Below the pieces are notes generated by a model that saw only the letters and a list, made by a program, of their open reading frames with translations, ran no database searches and was not told where the DNA came from. Positions 14,084 through 14,850 of a DNA stretch of 14,850 bases are shown here, piece by piece. The translations under genes were made by a program, and so were the position numbers. Position 1 is the first letter of the stretch. Each line of letters starts with the position of its first letter. The stretch is taken from NCBI GenBank assembly GCA_023621895.1, contig JAMOAF010000317.1:1-14850 (forward strand). The letters run 5' to 3'. The DNA is from Planctomycetota bacterium (lineage in GTDB: Bacteria > Planctomycetota > Planctomycetia > Pirellulales > Thermoguttaceae).

Positions 14084-14806
14084 TTAGCGGCGTCCGCTGA
14101 AGAACTTCTTGAGCATTTCAGCCGCCGCATCCTGCGTGGTCTGCTTGACCCCCATGGCCTGGCGCGTCTTGGAGACTCCGACCAACCCATCGCGCCGCCG
14201 ACGTTCTTTTTCGGCTTCGGATACGTCGCCCTCGTCGGTCTTGGCCTCCCGAGTGTCGGACAGGTCCGCGGATTTGCTCCCCGGCGCACCGGGCAGCTCC
14301 TGCTCGGCGACCGTCGACATGTCGATCGTCTGCGTGTCGGTCCTGGCCGAGGCATCCCCATCGCCGAACCACTGGCTGATGTCCAGATCGTCCTCCATCT
14401 TGACGGTCTTCTTTTCGGTCGGCTTGACACCCTTCGCGGCGGCGGGCGGAGACTTCGCCGGGGGAGCCGACTTGGCTTCGGGTTCTCCAGCCGGAGCCTG
14501 CACCGCCGGCGCGCCGGATATTTGAACGTCAAAATCAAGCTGGCCAACCACCAGGCGATCCCCATTCTTCAGTTCCCGCTCTGGCATCACCTGCTCGCCG
14601 TTGACAAAGGTCCCATTCTTGCTGCCGAAGTCGCGCACCGCCACGGTGCTCCCCTCGACAAGAATCACGCAATGATGGCGGCTCACCAGGTCACTGCCGG
14701 GGCGGAGATGGCAATCCTCGGCCCGACCAATAAAAAACTTCGGGACCCTGATAGGAATTTCCCGACCCGAATGCCTGCCGTTGGTTACAACCAGTTTTAC
14801 TTCCAT
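14084..14806 (-). CDS. FHA-domain protein with disordered linker and conserved-looking C-terminal motif
   Basis: A 240-residue cytoplasmic protein. Residues 1-97 form a forkhead-associated domain, a phosphothreonine-peptide reader. Its key positions are present: GR (27-28), SRHH (42-45) and the SKNGTFVNG loop (62-70), followed by the LKNGDRLVVG turn. The linker (98-135) is Ala/Pro/Lys-rich and probably disordered. An acidic patch EDDLDISQWFGDGD (138-151) and a basic C-terminal helix (about 200-240), ending DAAAEMLKKFFSGRR, follow. These two motifs may be docking sites. FHA proteins usually act with Ser/Thr kinases, but none is in the window. The start is the ATG at 14806; only 44 bp upstream are visible, with no clear ribosome site. 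Confidence 0.9.
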   Translation of the reverse strand: MEVKLVVTNGRHSGREIPIRVPKFFIGRAEDCHLRPGSDLVSRHHCVILVEGSTVAVRDFGSKNGTFVNGEQVMPERELKNGDRLVVGQLDFDVQISGAPAVQAPAGEPEAKSAPPAKSPPAAAKGVKPTEKKTVKMEDDLDISQWFGDGDASARTDTQTIDMSTVAEQELPGAPGSKSADLSDTREAKTDEGDVSEAEKERRRRDGLVGVSKTRQAMGVKQTTQDAAAEMLKKFFSGRR

Positions 14807-14850
14807 CGCGGTGTGCCAGCTTTCCGAAATAGCCTGATCGGGGCCGCGCT

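Overview
The window is a high-GC bacterial chromosome segment in which every gene I can support lies on the minus strand, so transcription runs from the right edge to the left edge. The likely source is a planctomycete, perhaps a member of the Pirellulales. This is an inference from the style of the non-respiratory genes: a tiny Tyr/Trp-rich secreted protein, a basic-linker protein with a short C-terminal domain, a lone FHA protein and a short NuoG. No rRNA or other marker gene confirms it.

Right part (about 9.78-14.85 kb, read right to left): an FHA-domain protein closed by a clear intrinsic terminator; an unrecognised 173-residue protein followed at once by a 24-bp palindrome; then a tightly overlapping three-gene unit with its own sigma70-like promoter (secreted alpha/beta-hydrolase, RuvX/YqgF-type nuclease, atypical NAD(P)-binding SDR), joined by two 4-nt ATGA overlaps; then a 108-residue secreted aromatic-rich protein. 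The following 0.7 kb has no gene but holds two intrinsic terminators, a possible small structured RNA, an operator-like inverted repeat and a good promoter.

Left part (1-9.17 kb): the respiratory complex I (NDH-1) operon in the order nuoA-B-C-D-E-F-G-H-I-J, with nuoJ cut by the left edge. NuoE/F/G form the NADH-oxidising arm, NuoB/C/D/I the connecting arm with clusters N2, N6a and N6b, and NuoA/H/J the first membrane subunits. The expected Fe-S ligands are visible in NuoB, E, F, G and I, so the complex looks functional.

The most unusual feature is inside this essential operon. The roughly 640 bp between the nuoF stop and the nuoG start is almost entirely repeat DNA: a 103-bp-period array (about 2.7 copies) and, beyond a 161-bp unique spacer, a 40-bp-period array (6 near-identical copies). 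The two arrays share the same 32-nt core in opposite orientation, so the nuo mRNA could fold into long hairpins exactly between two subunit genes. The 40-bp array also runs into nuoF and supplies its last 15 codons and its stop codon.
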